This document shows, piece after piece, positions 20,792-32,907 of a stretch of DNA of 64,000 nt. The position numbers and the translations under genes are program-made. Numbering within the stretch: position 1 is the stretch's first letter; each line of letters starts with the position of its first letter. The stretch is from Lingula anatina (taxonomy: Eukaryota; Brachiopoda; Lingulata; Lingulida; Lingulidae): NCBI RefSeq assembly GCF_001039355.2, contig NW_019773981.1, positions 190,355 through 254,354 of the forward strand, read 5' to 3'. Under the pieces are notes generated by a model. The model saw nothing but the letters and a program-made list of their open reading frames with translations, made no database searches and was not told the origin of the DNA.

Positions 20792-21055
20792 GCCTCGTAC
20801 TTTATGTATACCATAGTCTATAGGGTGTCCTTTGATATTGTTTCAAACCATTTCCATTTTTGCAAGGGTAATTTCTGGTTAAAAACTTTGCTAAATGAAA
20901 TATAAATTGATAAATATTGAAGACCGATAACCACACTAAATGTGCCAAATTTTCATAAGTCGTCGGTAAAAGGCATAACTCTTTGGCCCTTCGGAACAAT
21001 TTATACATTTTAACCAATAGGAAGGCCTATATTGCCGGTACTAAGTAATAGATAG

Positions 21056-21118
21056 ACCCCGAGGGTTATGTGGCATGCACGAGTGCGTAGCACGAGTGGA
21101 TGTCACATAACCCCCGCT
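21056..21118. repeat. Palindromic repeat around GGGTTATGTG ... CACATAACCC
   Basis: GAGGGTTATGTGGCATGCAC pairs with GTGGATGTCACATAACCCCC in the opposite direction; the inner part (CGAGTGCG / TAGCACGAG) pairs imperfectly. It is flanked by ATAGATAG and CTATCTTAT, so the hairpin may extend further. Confidence 0.7.
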
Positions 21119-21207
21119 GACCAGGGCTCTATCTTATTTAGACCACGGTCCATGAACGGGTTATAACGCATTCATGCGAGACGTGCGGTTATGCGAGTTA
21201 CACCAAG

Positions 21208-21422
21208 ACCCCATTTCCAGAGATTAGATTGATCTACTTTAGATCGACCTAACTCCCTGGGGGTTCACGCTAAACAGCTGTCAGCCGGGCGGACACGAAA
21301 GTTAATTACCCCCTTACAGCCTGTAGTAGGCGGGACGGACATTTAAGCCGGATTATCTGACAGTAAGCTAGTGAGACTCCCCGCGGGGATAGATCGATCT
21401 AAAAGCTCTGGGAATACAGCCC
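21208..21422. mobile_element. MITE family B, copy 1
   Basis: About 215 bp with terminal inverted repeats CCATTTCCAGAGATTAGAT at the left and AAAGCTCTGGGAATACAG at the right. The interior (CTCCCTGGGGGTTCACGCTA; TTAATTACCCCCTTACAG) recurs in inverted orientation at 56957-57180. Confidence 0.75.
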
Positions 21423-22366
21423 AAGTCTGAGTGTTTTGTTCTTTACTTCCACCGTGGTCTAAGGCTAATTTGGCCTTGGCGTATTTGAAGGGACTTGGCT
21501 TGGTTGGTCAGCAGCAGTCACTTGCGCTCTTCTGCCATTCCTATGATAGTAACGATCGAGTTCACAAAAGAGTAGTTGTCAATCTAACTGCTTCTATTGG
21601 CTGGTCAACTCACCACATTGATAGAAACAAATTCTAGTCTAAACGTTCGAATCATGGCATATTGGCAAGGAATATGAAGTTAGCGGACCCCAAAGTAATT
21701 GTATTGGGGGCACTTTGGACTATAACACCTCAAATGTTTTACACTCGCATGTTCATTTCTTAGCGAATTTTCCAGCCCACACCATATGGGCTACTACTTG
21801 ACAACGCTCGATAGATGTGATGTTTCTATTGCCGATTTGGTTGCTATGGGCACTGTATGCCAGCCCGTATCTATCAAAGATGCGCCAAAAGCAGTATTGA
21901 TCGTGGTAGAAAAAAGGAGATTGCATGAACTATATTTACTGAACTAATTAGAAAGACTTCAACATACTCTGTTATCCAGTCATTTATTTCGTCGTTATTA
22001 AGATTGTTTGTAGGTATAGTATAGCTTTGACCCAAGAATAAACTGGGCACATTTATTTCCCCAATTCCCTACTGAGTGCTCTAATAAATCATCACGACTA
22101 AGTAATTAAAGTCGCCTCGATAAAAGTCCCACCTTCATTATTTCCACCTGTTCAGGAAGTGTGACTCGGGTCAATTTTTCTCCTTCTAGAACCATCCTTA
22201 TATTTTGGCAAGGCACGGGACTTTTCTTTTTCTTTTTCCTTTTTTTTTAGAGACATACAGAAAAATTTTATTAGCTTTTTATTTTGTATATATAACACTA
22301 GCGCTCCTTTCTCATATTGAAAGTGAACCTCTTCTTCATTATGAAAAACTTCACATTTTTTTCAAA

Positions 22367-22370
22367 TGCC

Positions 22371-22425
<55 letters not shown>

Positions 22426-22428
22426 TTC
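22367..22428. repeat. (TTTA)n microsatellite
   Basis: About 15 TTTA units about 950 bases upstream of ORC2. A second such run lies at 24259-24300 in ORC2 intron 2. Confidence 0.9.
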
Positions 22429-23382
22429 TTGGAAAGGGGGGAGGACACCCAATAACCGATTCTATGTAGTTCGTTCCTTGTAAAATAGGCCTACCAAGAA
22501 GACGGATGGCTAGGTACAGGTAGGTAAATATTCTCAAATTTGCCATAATGCGGTAATGTAGTTTACCAAATTCCTATCAGATTCAATCCCACTATGTTAA
22601 TTATTGCATATAAGTAGATACATACTACCTAGGCCAGTGTAGTAGTATAGTAGGCCTATAGTAGTGGTAGTATAGTAGACTGAGATAAAACAGCTGAATT
22701 TTGTTAAATAAGTAATAAGTTCTATTTTGCATGGGGATCAATTATCAATTTTTATCATCGATTTTTTAAACATTAGAAGATCATCATGATTAAGAAGAGC
22801 TAGCTAGCATATCCAAAAGAATAAAATATAGATTTACTATGAGCAGTTACTGAATAATATATCAGCATCAAAAGGACAATTCCTTGATTCATCAAAGTTT
22901 TTATTTTTATTTTCATTTATTTGTTTGTTTATTTTTTGTGACGTTATTATCTTTGTAGCCAGGTAAAGAACATAACTTATAAGTTAAGGATGCCATAGAT
23001 GAATTATACCGAATTATAACATGTATCTGTGTATTTTTTCTTTTTGTAATATATGATGTAAAGATTGATTCCAAATTTCCAAAATTTCAAATACTTAGCA
23101 TGCTTTATTGTGAAAGTTGTCTCGTCTTGCACCGTATCGCCCTCTATAAGCGTTTCTCCACGAATCAACGTGGATTGGCTCCTTGGCTCACTTTACAAAG
23201 TTTTAAAATTATTCTAAAAAGTTATATACACTCATTTATATACAATGTAAATGAACGTTTCGTTTAAGGGGGACATAGCCTACCTGTAATAGGCTGTTTT
23301 CTTTTTTCGTGTGTGTTTTTTTTCTCCCAGCGGGTGAAGAGTGGCAACTCGCAGCGACCTGTTATCCGAGAAATTTGGCAAG

Positions 23383-24263
23383 ATGGCAGCGCCCTGCGAG
23401 AAAGACGTGACTGTGAAATTTATTGGTGACGAAGAAGCTTTACAGCACATCACTCATGTAGATGGTATTGTCATTACTATCTCTAGTGATATTCATTTAG
23501 TGCAATGTCTAGGGTCATTGTTGTCCCTTCTGACCGATTAAAAAATCTGCTCAACTTTGATTTACGATCTGCGGTAAAAGTGGTGTACGTATCAGTACTA
23601 GGAGGGGGGTAGGACAGGTGCACATGTTTGACAACGTTAACAGTACAAACATCGAATTTTTAAAACGTGTGCTCCCTTTCTTAGCTGAGTTGCACAAATT
23701 CATATTTAACATATTAACCTACTGAAAATTTACTTAGAATTTGCACATAAGTGCCGCTTGGATATCTGTGCAGTCGTCAACTCATTACGTTTTTTTTATT
23801 TATTAGATTCAAAACTTTATCAAACACCGAGAAGGTCCATTCTCTCAGTGGGGTCACATGGGAACAGGAAATCTGCAAAGAAATCGGTGAGCTATGCCTC
23901 TAAGCTGGAAGAAGAGGAAGAGCTAAGCAGTGAGGGAGAGAGTGAAGTTTTCAGGCCATCCGAGGGTAAGGAGTTCTGGGATATAATGTTTCACAAGCCA
24001 TGTATATTCAGTCACCAGTGTAACAGATGAATCACCAAGACAAGATCAATGATGGCTCTATTTAAAGTCCTTTAATTTCACCTTTCACAAAATAAATAAA
24101 TAAATAAGTTAAAAAAAAACTGAAGTCAGCTTTTCTGTCTAAGAATTTGTTATTGATCAACATTACATGGTCATTTGACACATTTTACTCTATCAAGAAG
24201 AGTGTTACAGTACTCACATGGAAATCCTAGTCAACTAAGCCAGGGAACTGACTTAAGTTTATT

Positions 24264-24298
<35 letters not shown>

Positions 24299-26738
24299 TT
24301 TTGTGAAACTGGGGTCTGGTGTTACAGATAAGCTCTGTATGCATCTGTATCAGCAGGCTATGAAGAACTTGCTTGAGATGGGAATATCACTCAGAGCATA
24401 TTCTTCTAAATATATTCTTCAGACCATACAGTAATCTACCTGGGTGCTTAACCCACATTCAGGATCAGTGTTAGACCAGTTCACATCACCATGTGACAAG
24501 ATTACTGTCAGATCAGTCCCCAAAATACTACCAGGGACCTTTAAATTAATAAAATGTTGAATACTGTGAAATCAACAGGTGATGTCAGCCGGGTCTATTT
24601 TGGGACCAAGTTTGGCCTGATGTGAATGTGTAATTTTCTCCTTTGTTCCAGTGTTGACAGAGGTCGGGGGATGACATTCTGACCAGAGATGTGTTCAGTT
24701 TCAGAACTACCAAGAAGTCAGGGCAAATGTCACAGAAAGGTGAGGCATACGGTGACATGTTTCAGAAAATTATGAAAAAATGTCTCATATGGTAGAGGAT
24801 TTTATGAGATTCACTGTAATTTTTGCTGTGATTGCGTAGCTGTATTTTTGAAGCACTGAAGTGCACCATATAAAAGTTATAATTTGTAGATTGATGAACC
24901 TGACAATACTGAAGACATGACATTGCCTGATAATGCCTCTTGAAGTCATGTATTTGAAAATATAAAAATGTTGTCAAAATTCATCCATTTTGGGCTGTTG
25001 ACCAAGAGGCCAAAAAAAAATTACTTCTTTGTGGAGGTAACTTAGTTGAAATTAGAGTTTTCTTAAAACTGTAAGACTGATTTAGAAATAAATACATACT
25101 TTAATGAGTACACAATCACATTATATTTCATTTTCTAATATGTTGAACTAAGATAGGAATATTAGACAATGGAGGACAGTATGTGTACCTGTAAGTACAA
25201 CTCACTGAAAAATTCTAAATCATTGGAATAACTGCTAGATATTTTCATAATTGATAATTTTCTTTCTATTATGTTCAGCCTTAGAGGTTTCAACGCCAAA
25301 AACCACACCATTAAAGCAATCAGGGAAGGGGATAAGAACGCCAAAATCTTCCACTAAATCCCAGAAGACACCAAAATCTGGTAGGTTAGAAGGATAAAAA
25401 TGTGGCAGGAAATGAAGATCAGTATTTTAGATGTCTTTATATTAATATCTTTATGAATGATTTGTATGGTAGCAAATGAATGTCAGCATTGTATAAGCAT
25501 ATTTTGATATGCTTATGTTCAAGTTCAAATAGTTTAAAGGCCATATTCATATGCAATACAAAGATAAAATAGGACTTGACAGTTGAAGTCATATTTGAAC
25601 CCAGCTCTAAGATGGACTTACAGTCATTAAAAAAATTTTTTATTTGCCCTAGTATCATTTGAGTTATTTCTGTGATGTTCAAATACAGCTGAAATATTTG
25701 TAACATTTAAAATATATACCTAGAGATGTTATGTGACCGTGGTGATATAAATACAAGTACTTTCTCTCAGTATGTATGTTACATGATACCCTGCCCACCT
25801 TTTGCTGACACTTGAAGTGTTCTGGCATATATTGCTCGGGTGACAGTTTATTAACTGGCACTTAAAATATGTTTTATTTGCTTAGGTAAAAAATCCACAG
25901 ACTGCACTGAGAATAAAGACACTGTGATCAGCACCCCAAGAACAAAGAGACAAGTCCGCAAGCTGGAGATCACAACACCATACAGACTAAAGAAGAGAAA
26001 TGCAGCAGGTGAGATAAGGAACATTCACATTGGCCAGCAAATTTGGCCAAACTGTGATTCAAGACAGAACAGGATATGTTTTCTATAAATTTCTGATTAT
26101 AATAGCATTGAAGTTGCTGTATTTGTTTGCATTTTAATTGGTGTGAAATTCTGATGGGTCAAGAGTTTGACAGATGTGTATGTGTGCATGTGCATTATTG
26201 AGAGAGTTATTATAATATTAAGTTATGGACCATGCCAGGGGTGGATCCAGAGATATTTTCTGACAGTCTTCCAAATTATCTTTGTAGATCCATCCTCCAC
26301 TTTAGACTGCTTTCTGACAGAAAAAAATTATATACCCGTCAATGTAAACTTCAAAATCTGACCGTCTTCCGGAAGACCCAGAAGACGGCCTCAATCCGCT
26401 CTTGCATGCCATGCACATGTGCATGCATGTTGTGAGTGTCTTATTTGTAATCGTAACTTTTTATTCATATTTCATTCTCTATATGTAAAGTTGCCACAGA
26501 AGAGCAGTCATCTTCTGACAGTGATGTGTCCTCAGATGATGAGATCAACAGTGAAACCAGCAGCAGAGCTGAAGATGGCAGCACTGATATACCTGCAGCA
26601 CCACCAACTGAAGGTGGCAGCACTGCACAGTCGTCCAGTGTGAAGTCTATTACTAATGGTGTAGCAACTGGGAAATCTGTGTCTTCAAATGGGGCAAGGT
26701 CATCAAAGTCTCGGAGATCCAGAGCAGAACCTACTATT
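23383..26738 (+). CDS. ORC2: ORC2 exons 1-6: disordered N-terminal region
   Basis: Begins [20 protein letters not shown], then acidic and basic low-complexity stretches: [16 protein letters not shown] (exon 2), TPKTTPLKQ...RTPKSSTKS (exon 4), [10 protein letters not shown] (exon 5), [19 protein letters not shown] (exon 6). Repeated S/T-P and basic residues are plausible CDK-phosphorylation and nuclear-import sites (inference). Exon 3 carries a frame break in GGGGG. Confidence 0.85.
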
Positions 26739-29700
26739 GTAAGTGTATATTTTTGAACATGTTCTAAAGTCATTTTTTTTTTATGTCAGCATATCCTGCA
26801 AAACAATAAATTTTATCTTTCTCAGTTTAGACCTTAAAATGATGAAAAACCCTCATATAAAAGGGCCAGATTTCAATATTTCCTTCTCTGGTCAGATGTT
26901 TAGGACCAAATTTACTTAATTAAAAATGGTATAAAACATAGAATCCAAGTGCAGGGGCAAGTTGAGCAATGATGTGCATGCAGGACAAAATTGCTGTTTT
27001 TTCCTGTCTGAATGAGGAAAATACAATTGGGCTCGAAAATCCTAGATTTTTTAAAAGAACTTTAAAGTGATTTAGAAATTCTCATTGGTTTTGGTGTGCA
27101 AATGCATAGCACAAGCTTTATTTAAACAGACTTCTTCGTGTGTTAATAGAACGGCTTTCTTTTAAAGCACCACCAAGCTGAAGACTACTTTGTGGAGCAT
27201 GGTCAGCAGCCGGTCACCTCGGACCACACCCTGTCCAGACTAGACACGCCCCGGCTCGACCAGGAGGCTGTGGCGGCCATGCTGCATGACATACCTACAG
27301 CTTACAGCCATGAGCGGCAGAGTTTGTATGAAGAACACATTGAATTGTTTCATAGGTGGATGTTCCAGTTACAGTAAGTAAAAAGTTTTAAGGAATTGTT
27401 AATTTTGAAATTCTTTGACATAATTTTAAAATCCACTTGATCAAGGGGCTGTAGTGCATATTATACAAATTATGTGGAAGGGTGCCTAAAAAGCAATGAA
27501 CACATTTTTTGTTAAAGAAGAAAGCTTATAATAATGTTTATTTCATGTGCAGATTTGAAAAAATATTTTTAGTGTGTTCCTTTTAGTCTTTAAAGAAAGA
27601 TGGTAATGTTATGTCAATAAACAAAAAAAAGATTAAAGATTGAGAGAATGTTTTATAATTTTGACTTCAGTGGAAAAGAAATTTATTGTGTGGTCATGTA
27701 TTTTTGTTTATGTACCTGTGTTTTTCTAGCAATGGGTTTAACCTACTTCTCCATGGGTTGGGCTCCAAGAGACAGCTTCTGGAAACTTTCTGTAAATCCA
27801 TGCTCTCTGAGTTCACACATGTAGTTGTCAATGGATATTTTCCTAGCATCACTGTGAAAAATGTGAGTATTTTCATTTTAATCAAATGCTGTCACATATA
27901 GAAATGCTGTCATACCTAACACATTGTCACATCAATCACTGGAATACTGGAACACTTATTTTTATGGAAATACTATATTTGAAAGATATCTAATTGGAAC
28001 ATATTTTTTTCTTGTCTGCTTTAGATTTTAAATACCATAACAGATGAAGTATTAGACCACAAGGGTAATTTTAGAAGCCCAATGGATCAACTTGACTTTA
28101 TTAAAGAAAACATGGAGACTCAAGGTATATATTTAAAAAAGCACTGATTTAAGCAGACAATAAAGGCATTTTTGGTAGATAAATTCATTTTTCTATTTTC
28201 TAAATTGTTGGTGTAATTGGTTGGTTTGCTTTTAACTTTTTTGAAAAAATTTATATGGCTCAGTATTTATGTATTGCATAATACATGCTAGGCATTTATT
28301 TTGGATATATACAGTTAAATTCTTTTCCATCCACTGAATAAAAATTAAAAATATTTCATTTTACTTTTGCCAATGTGGGATTGAAAACTTACAAGAATGT
28401 TTCCTAGACTAATTTAAAAAGAAAAGTGAAGCTTAAAAACCAGCCCATTTGAATTATTTGTTTTTCTTTTCTGATTTGTTTCAGCTGATGAAGATGTCTT
28501 CCTCATATTACACAACATAGATGGGCCCATGTTGAGATCCGAGAAGGCACAGTCCGTCCTGAGTCTACTGGCTCAAGTCAGGGGACTTTACATTATAGCC
28601 TCTATTGACCATATTAATGCACCTCTCAGTGAGTATATTGGCCCTGAAAAAGATGACTGTTATTGCGAAAAGTTACATCATATATTTAACATAGTGTAGG
28701 TGTGTGATTTTTTTCTGTTATCTGTTTATTTCTTGCTGCCTTATTTTACAACAGAAAATTTGCCAAAGTAAACATAGTTTTTAATTTAATACTCGTAATG
28801 CTTTGAGGTATGTTGTCTGGAAAACTGCACGTTTTTTAAAAAGTCCATTAGTATTTAAAATATATACAAAGTTCATGTGAAAGAAAAAAAGAAATAATAT
28901 GATTTCTTATAACTGTTTTGAAATGGTCTTTGTTGATAATTTATACTTATAATCACAGTGTGGGACCAGACCAAAGTCAGTCGGTTCAACTGGTTATGGT
29001 ATGACACCACCACTTATCTTCCCTATGTGGAGGAGACATCGTATGAAAACTCGTTACTGGTGCAGCAGTCAGGTGCTCTTGCTCTGAGCTCGTTAACCAA
29101 CGTGATGCAGAGCTTGACTCCCAATGCCAAGAAGATTTTCATGATTGTTGTTCAGTATCAGCTTGACAGCCAGGACAACCCTGCTTACATAGGTATCTTT
29201 CAAATGGAAAAAAAAAAAAAAAAAAAAATTAACATTATATTGAAGGTACTATCACACTCTTGCCTATAGCACTAACATATTAGAAGGAAATATTCATATG
29301 CAGACAAACACAAGGGATTCAATACTTACATTTTATATGATCCGAGTGTGCAGGTAAACAAAGATGTATGTTAATATATGCTAGGGGAGATTAAACATTT
29401 TGAGCATGTTAATAAACAATTTTATACACTCCTTCTATGTCCTTTCTCATACCCTGGATATAAAGGGCAATTTCATTTGCTCACAGTAGATTTCACATGT
29501 AATACTCATATGTGCCTCTATATGCTAGAGTGTGACAGAGCCTGCTTAGGAGAACAGTCAGGATGTATGGAGTCCAGTTATATTTATCTGTCTTTCTTGA
29601 ATTTATTGCTCTTGTACCATATTTTCCTGTCACAGTTAGGAAATGATCTTGTAATTATGGTTAAGGAAGCATAACATTGATTAAAAATAATTGGAATTTA

Positions 29701-30492
29701 ATTAAATGGAAAACGAAGAATATAATATATTTATCTGTCTTTCTTGAATTTATTACTCTTGTACCATATTTTCCTGTCACAGTTAGGAAATGTTCTTGTA
29801 ATTATGGTTAAGGAAGCATAACATTGATTAAAAATAATTGGAATTTAATTAAATGAAAAATGAAGAATTATCAACACCCAACTTTTCATTTTAAAAAGTT
29901 GGAAATGTTTGTGTTTGCTACTAGTATTTACTTCATACCTCATGTAATTATCCACTTCCATGCAATTAAAAAATGATTTTATCAGAATATGATAACATTT
30001 CTAAAGATAGCAATGTCAAAAGATGAAAGTGTATTGAAACCATATGCCTTGACCGTTATTTTGCTGCTTTTTTATAGGTATTTCCTTTCAAGATTTGTAT
30101 CAGAAGTGCCGAGAGGCATTCCTCGTCAATAGTGATCTCACTTTAAAAGCACAACTTACAGAATTCAGAGACCATAAGTTGATCAAATCAAGAAAAGTAA
30201 GGACTGTTCTGTTTTAATTTTGAAAGAAAAGAAACAAGTAGAATTTCCATCATTTGCATGAAAGACTGTTGTATTTATAATAGGCATCTTACCGGTTTTC
30301 CAGATACATCACTATGATCACACATTTTACATCACCATGATCACATGACATATTACCATGATCACATGACACATCTCCATGATCATGACATTTTATGATC
30401 ACATGACATATAATATGATCACATGAAAAAAACTTGATCATGTGATGATGACATTTCCCTGAAATGGCATAATGCCTTGATTTTTGTGTTAC

Positions 30493-30523
<31 letters not shown>

Positions 30524-30823
30524 TATTTCTTAAAACCGCACTACACTAGCGTCTCAGTGCTGTTTACAGGTAAAATTATTAGGATTACAACTTATTATAT
30601 ATATAATAAAAGCTAAGGTAAAAAAAAAAAAAAAAAAAATTAACATGAAAGGTTGCTATCAGTAATTTGTGTTAAACATTTTAAGATAACTAGTTACTGA
30701 TCACTTTGCAGTAAATGTGTTCCTGTTATATATTTCTAGGGTATTGATGGTATTGAGCACCTCTTCATACCACTTGATGCTGCCACATTAACTGACTTCA
30801 CTGAACAGCTGGAAGAGTCTTGA
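23383..30823 (+). CDS. ORC2: Origin recognition complex subunit 2, 13 exons
   Basis: Subunit of the six-protein ORC that binds replication origins and loads MCM helicase in the nucleus. Exons: 23383-23464, 23807-23965, 24652-24739, 25279-25380, 25886-26008, 26491-26738, 27168-27373, 27730-27862, 28025-28124, 28485-28628, 28959-29192, 30078-30196, 30740-30823. Sum is 1822 nt, one more than 607 codons, because of an extra G in exon 3; the product is about 606 residues, close to the usual 550-620. Residues 1-265 are low-complexity and Ser/Lys-rich; the rest is the AAA+-like core ([47 protein letters not shown]) and C-terminal winged helix. The ATG at 23383 has A at -3 and G at +4; upstream in-frame sequence has no ATG. 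Confidence 0.93.
27168..30823 (+). CDS. ORC2: ORC2 exons 7-13: AAA+-like core and winged-helix end
   Basis: Exon 8 holds the Walker-A-like [10 protein letters not shown], which in ORC2 lacks the canonical GKT/S and is non-catalytic in known family members. Exon 10 holds the Walker-B-like [11 protein letters not shown]. Exon 11 ([19 protein letters not shown]) leads into the C-terminal winged-helix part with [14 protein letters not shown] and LREFTEFRDHK-like sequence in exon 12, ending [20 protein letters not shown] before TGA at 30821-30823. Confidence 0.92.
29584..29870. repeat. 147-bp direct tandem duplication in ORC2 intron 11
   Basis: TTATCTGTCTTTCTTGAATT starts at 29584 and again at 29731; the two units differ by only a few bases through to ATTGGAATTTAATTAAATG. 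A recent duplication outside the exons. Nothing coding. Confidence 0.92.
30498..30523. repeat. (AAT)n microsatellite in ORC2 intron 12
   Basis: Short AAT run. The preceding stretch 30310-30440 repeats GATCACATGACA several times (a decayed minisatellite). Confidence 0.8.
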
Positions 30824-31573
30824 CGATACAATGGACTTCCTAGCAGCTGCATTGTTCACTGTTTTTTCATAATTTTAATTATGACCCTTAGCTATTAATT
30901 AAAACCCTTTACAAACATGTTATATATGTCATTGGTGAAACCTAAGGACATGGCATGCATGCCACCCAAATATCTCTTCTGATTATTTTTTTTTACTGGC
31001 AAATGTGTCCAGTGAATTACTTTTGTAGTATCTTGTGGTACCTTGTCTTATTTATCTTTTCCAGACAGTTTGTGGTACATTTATTATGCAATTTCTGCAC
31101 TGTAGTAAGCATAAAATAATAAGTTGCCAGTGATAATGTATAAGTATTGGAACATTGAGGGACCTCTCACCTTTTAGCATGTCAATTGGTCCCAATTGGT
31201 CATCAATTTCAAATGCATCCCTAGGCTAGAAGAATGAGAGGGAGGGGGGAGGTTTTTGTAACTGCTAATTTTATCCCTCATTCGCCCAGTGACCTGCGTT
31301 GACAGTGCAGGGCATTAAGAGCCTTTATCAGAAAATCATCCATTGCTTTTGCAGCAAATGATAGGAAATCTCTTCATTGGCAAGTTATTTAAAGATATAA
31401 CTGCTGCAGACTTTTTTATTGAAATTGAATATTAATGGAATTACGTTTTTGTTTTGAAATACCGTGATCCTAAATTCATGGTTGAATTTCTTTGCATCAG
31501 GAAGTCATCATTTTTGTTAAAGGTACAGAGGTCAAAGATGTAACACTATTTTCATAAGAGTATATATTTTTGA

Positions 31574-31579
31574 AATAAA
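31574..31579 (+). terminator. Candidate ORC2 polyadenylation signal
   Basis: AATAAA at 31574-31579, about 750 bases after the stop; another lies at about 31843. No transcript data, so either is possible. Confidence 0.35.
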
Positions 31580-32882
31580 AATCCCAAAGAAGAATTACTG
31601 TTGGCATTTCTCTTTATATTTTTTCTGTGAAAAGTGTGAAATGGCTGCAATTATCAAACGACTTACAGAATTATGTCTCTCTAATTTAAAGAAATTATTT
31701 CAGATAAACTTATTCTAAGTGGATGCATTAGAATAGAATAGAATGTACAAAAAACATGAAGTTTGTCGTGTTGGATTTGGCATGTTGTGGGCTGCTCTAA
31801 TTTTGAATTTAAACTGAATCAATATAAAAGAACATAACTACAAATAAAAGTACATGTATTACAACATAAGAGCCTTGCAAAAGAGTTAACCAAGTATTAA
31901 TTTATGGGTTACTATAGCACAGTTTCATCAGATTTAAGTATTATTTGGAAACCTCCATATTAGTGTGGATGTATCAAAAGTTTTGTATGGGACAAACTGA
32001 GGACTTGTGTGTAAGACAGATGTGACAAGCATTACACCAGGGAGCCCTGGACTCGATAATACACAGGGATAGGTCATGAAATATCAATACTGGAACCATT
32101 TTTCTAGCAACAATTAATGTACCATTTTAACCATTTTTCCTACAGGTTTTGATAACTGCAAATGACCAAACACAACTGACATCATAACAATCCAAAATAA
32201 CAACCTTTCATTTTTATACCAGAACTTCAAAAAAACTGCCATATCCGGACCATTGCACACTTTAAGAAATTTTTTCTTTTGAGAAATGATCACAAGATTG
32301 GAAGACAAGCTTGTGAAAGATTCCAAACTCTTAACAGTCAACAATTTATTTTTAGATACTTTTATTTGTACCAATTCCTGAGTTTGACAAGGCAACGATA
32401 CAGCACGTATCAACACCATATGAAAATCACAGAACATATCAATTTAAATAACTGTCAAAATATTTTTTGAACCACCATAACTGCTTGCACCTATTACACA
32501 CAAAAGAAAAAAAAGTGCTGCTGCTCTGTATGTGCCACCTCATGGTTTTACATCAATGTTTCACATAAGAAAAAATACTAAAAAGAGAACATCCAAGTTT
32601 TATCTTGGTGAGGAATGACAACATTCTGAAGTCCAGTTGAATAACAGCTGACTGATTTGGAAATGCTTACAATCTACATTTTTTTGATTATCTTGAGCTC
32701 AAAATTCCTAATTTTGTTGAGGTTTCACAATTTTGGGAAAAAAAGCAAAACTGTATTGGCAAATAGAACTACAATGCTACACAGGAGAACTCCCCAAGTA
32801 ATTACTGCTAATCTTACCTTCAAGCCTTATTCAAACTACAACTGAAATCCAAATGGAACATTAACCGATGGACCCATTGAAT

Positions 32883-32907
32883 ACTAGAGGATCAGAGAGG
32901 CGATACC
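32883..32907. repeat. 25-bp inverted copy of sequence at 8982-9006, next to an N
   Basis: ACTAGAGGATCAGAGAGGCG and the following ATACC are the exact reverse complement of 8982-9006, at the edge of the insertion in receptor intron 16. The ambiguous base at 32908 follows at once, suggesting a repeat edge at which the assembly was joined or truncated. Confidence 0.8.

Larger units (their letters stand above)
19921..23382. other. Divergent intergenic region between the fusion enzyme gene and ORC2
   Basis: No convincing gene. It holds two palindromes (20707-20791, 21056-21118), a MITE (21208-21422), an ATTT microsatellite (22367-22428), and presumably both promoters. The ORFs here are short and show no family motif. 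Confidence 0.6.

Noticed and set aside
26465-26773. Minus-strand ORF opposite ORC2 exon 6
   Set aside because: Mirror of a Ser/Asp-rich low-complexity exon; the plus strand has matched splice sites and phase.
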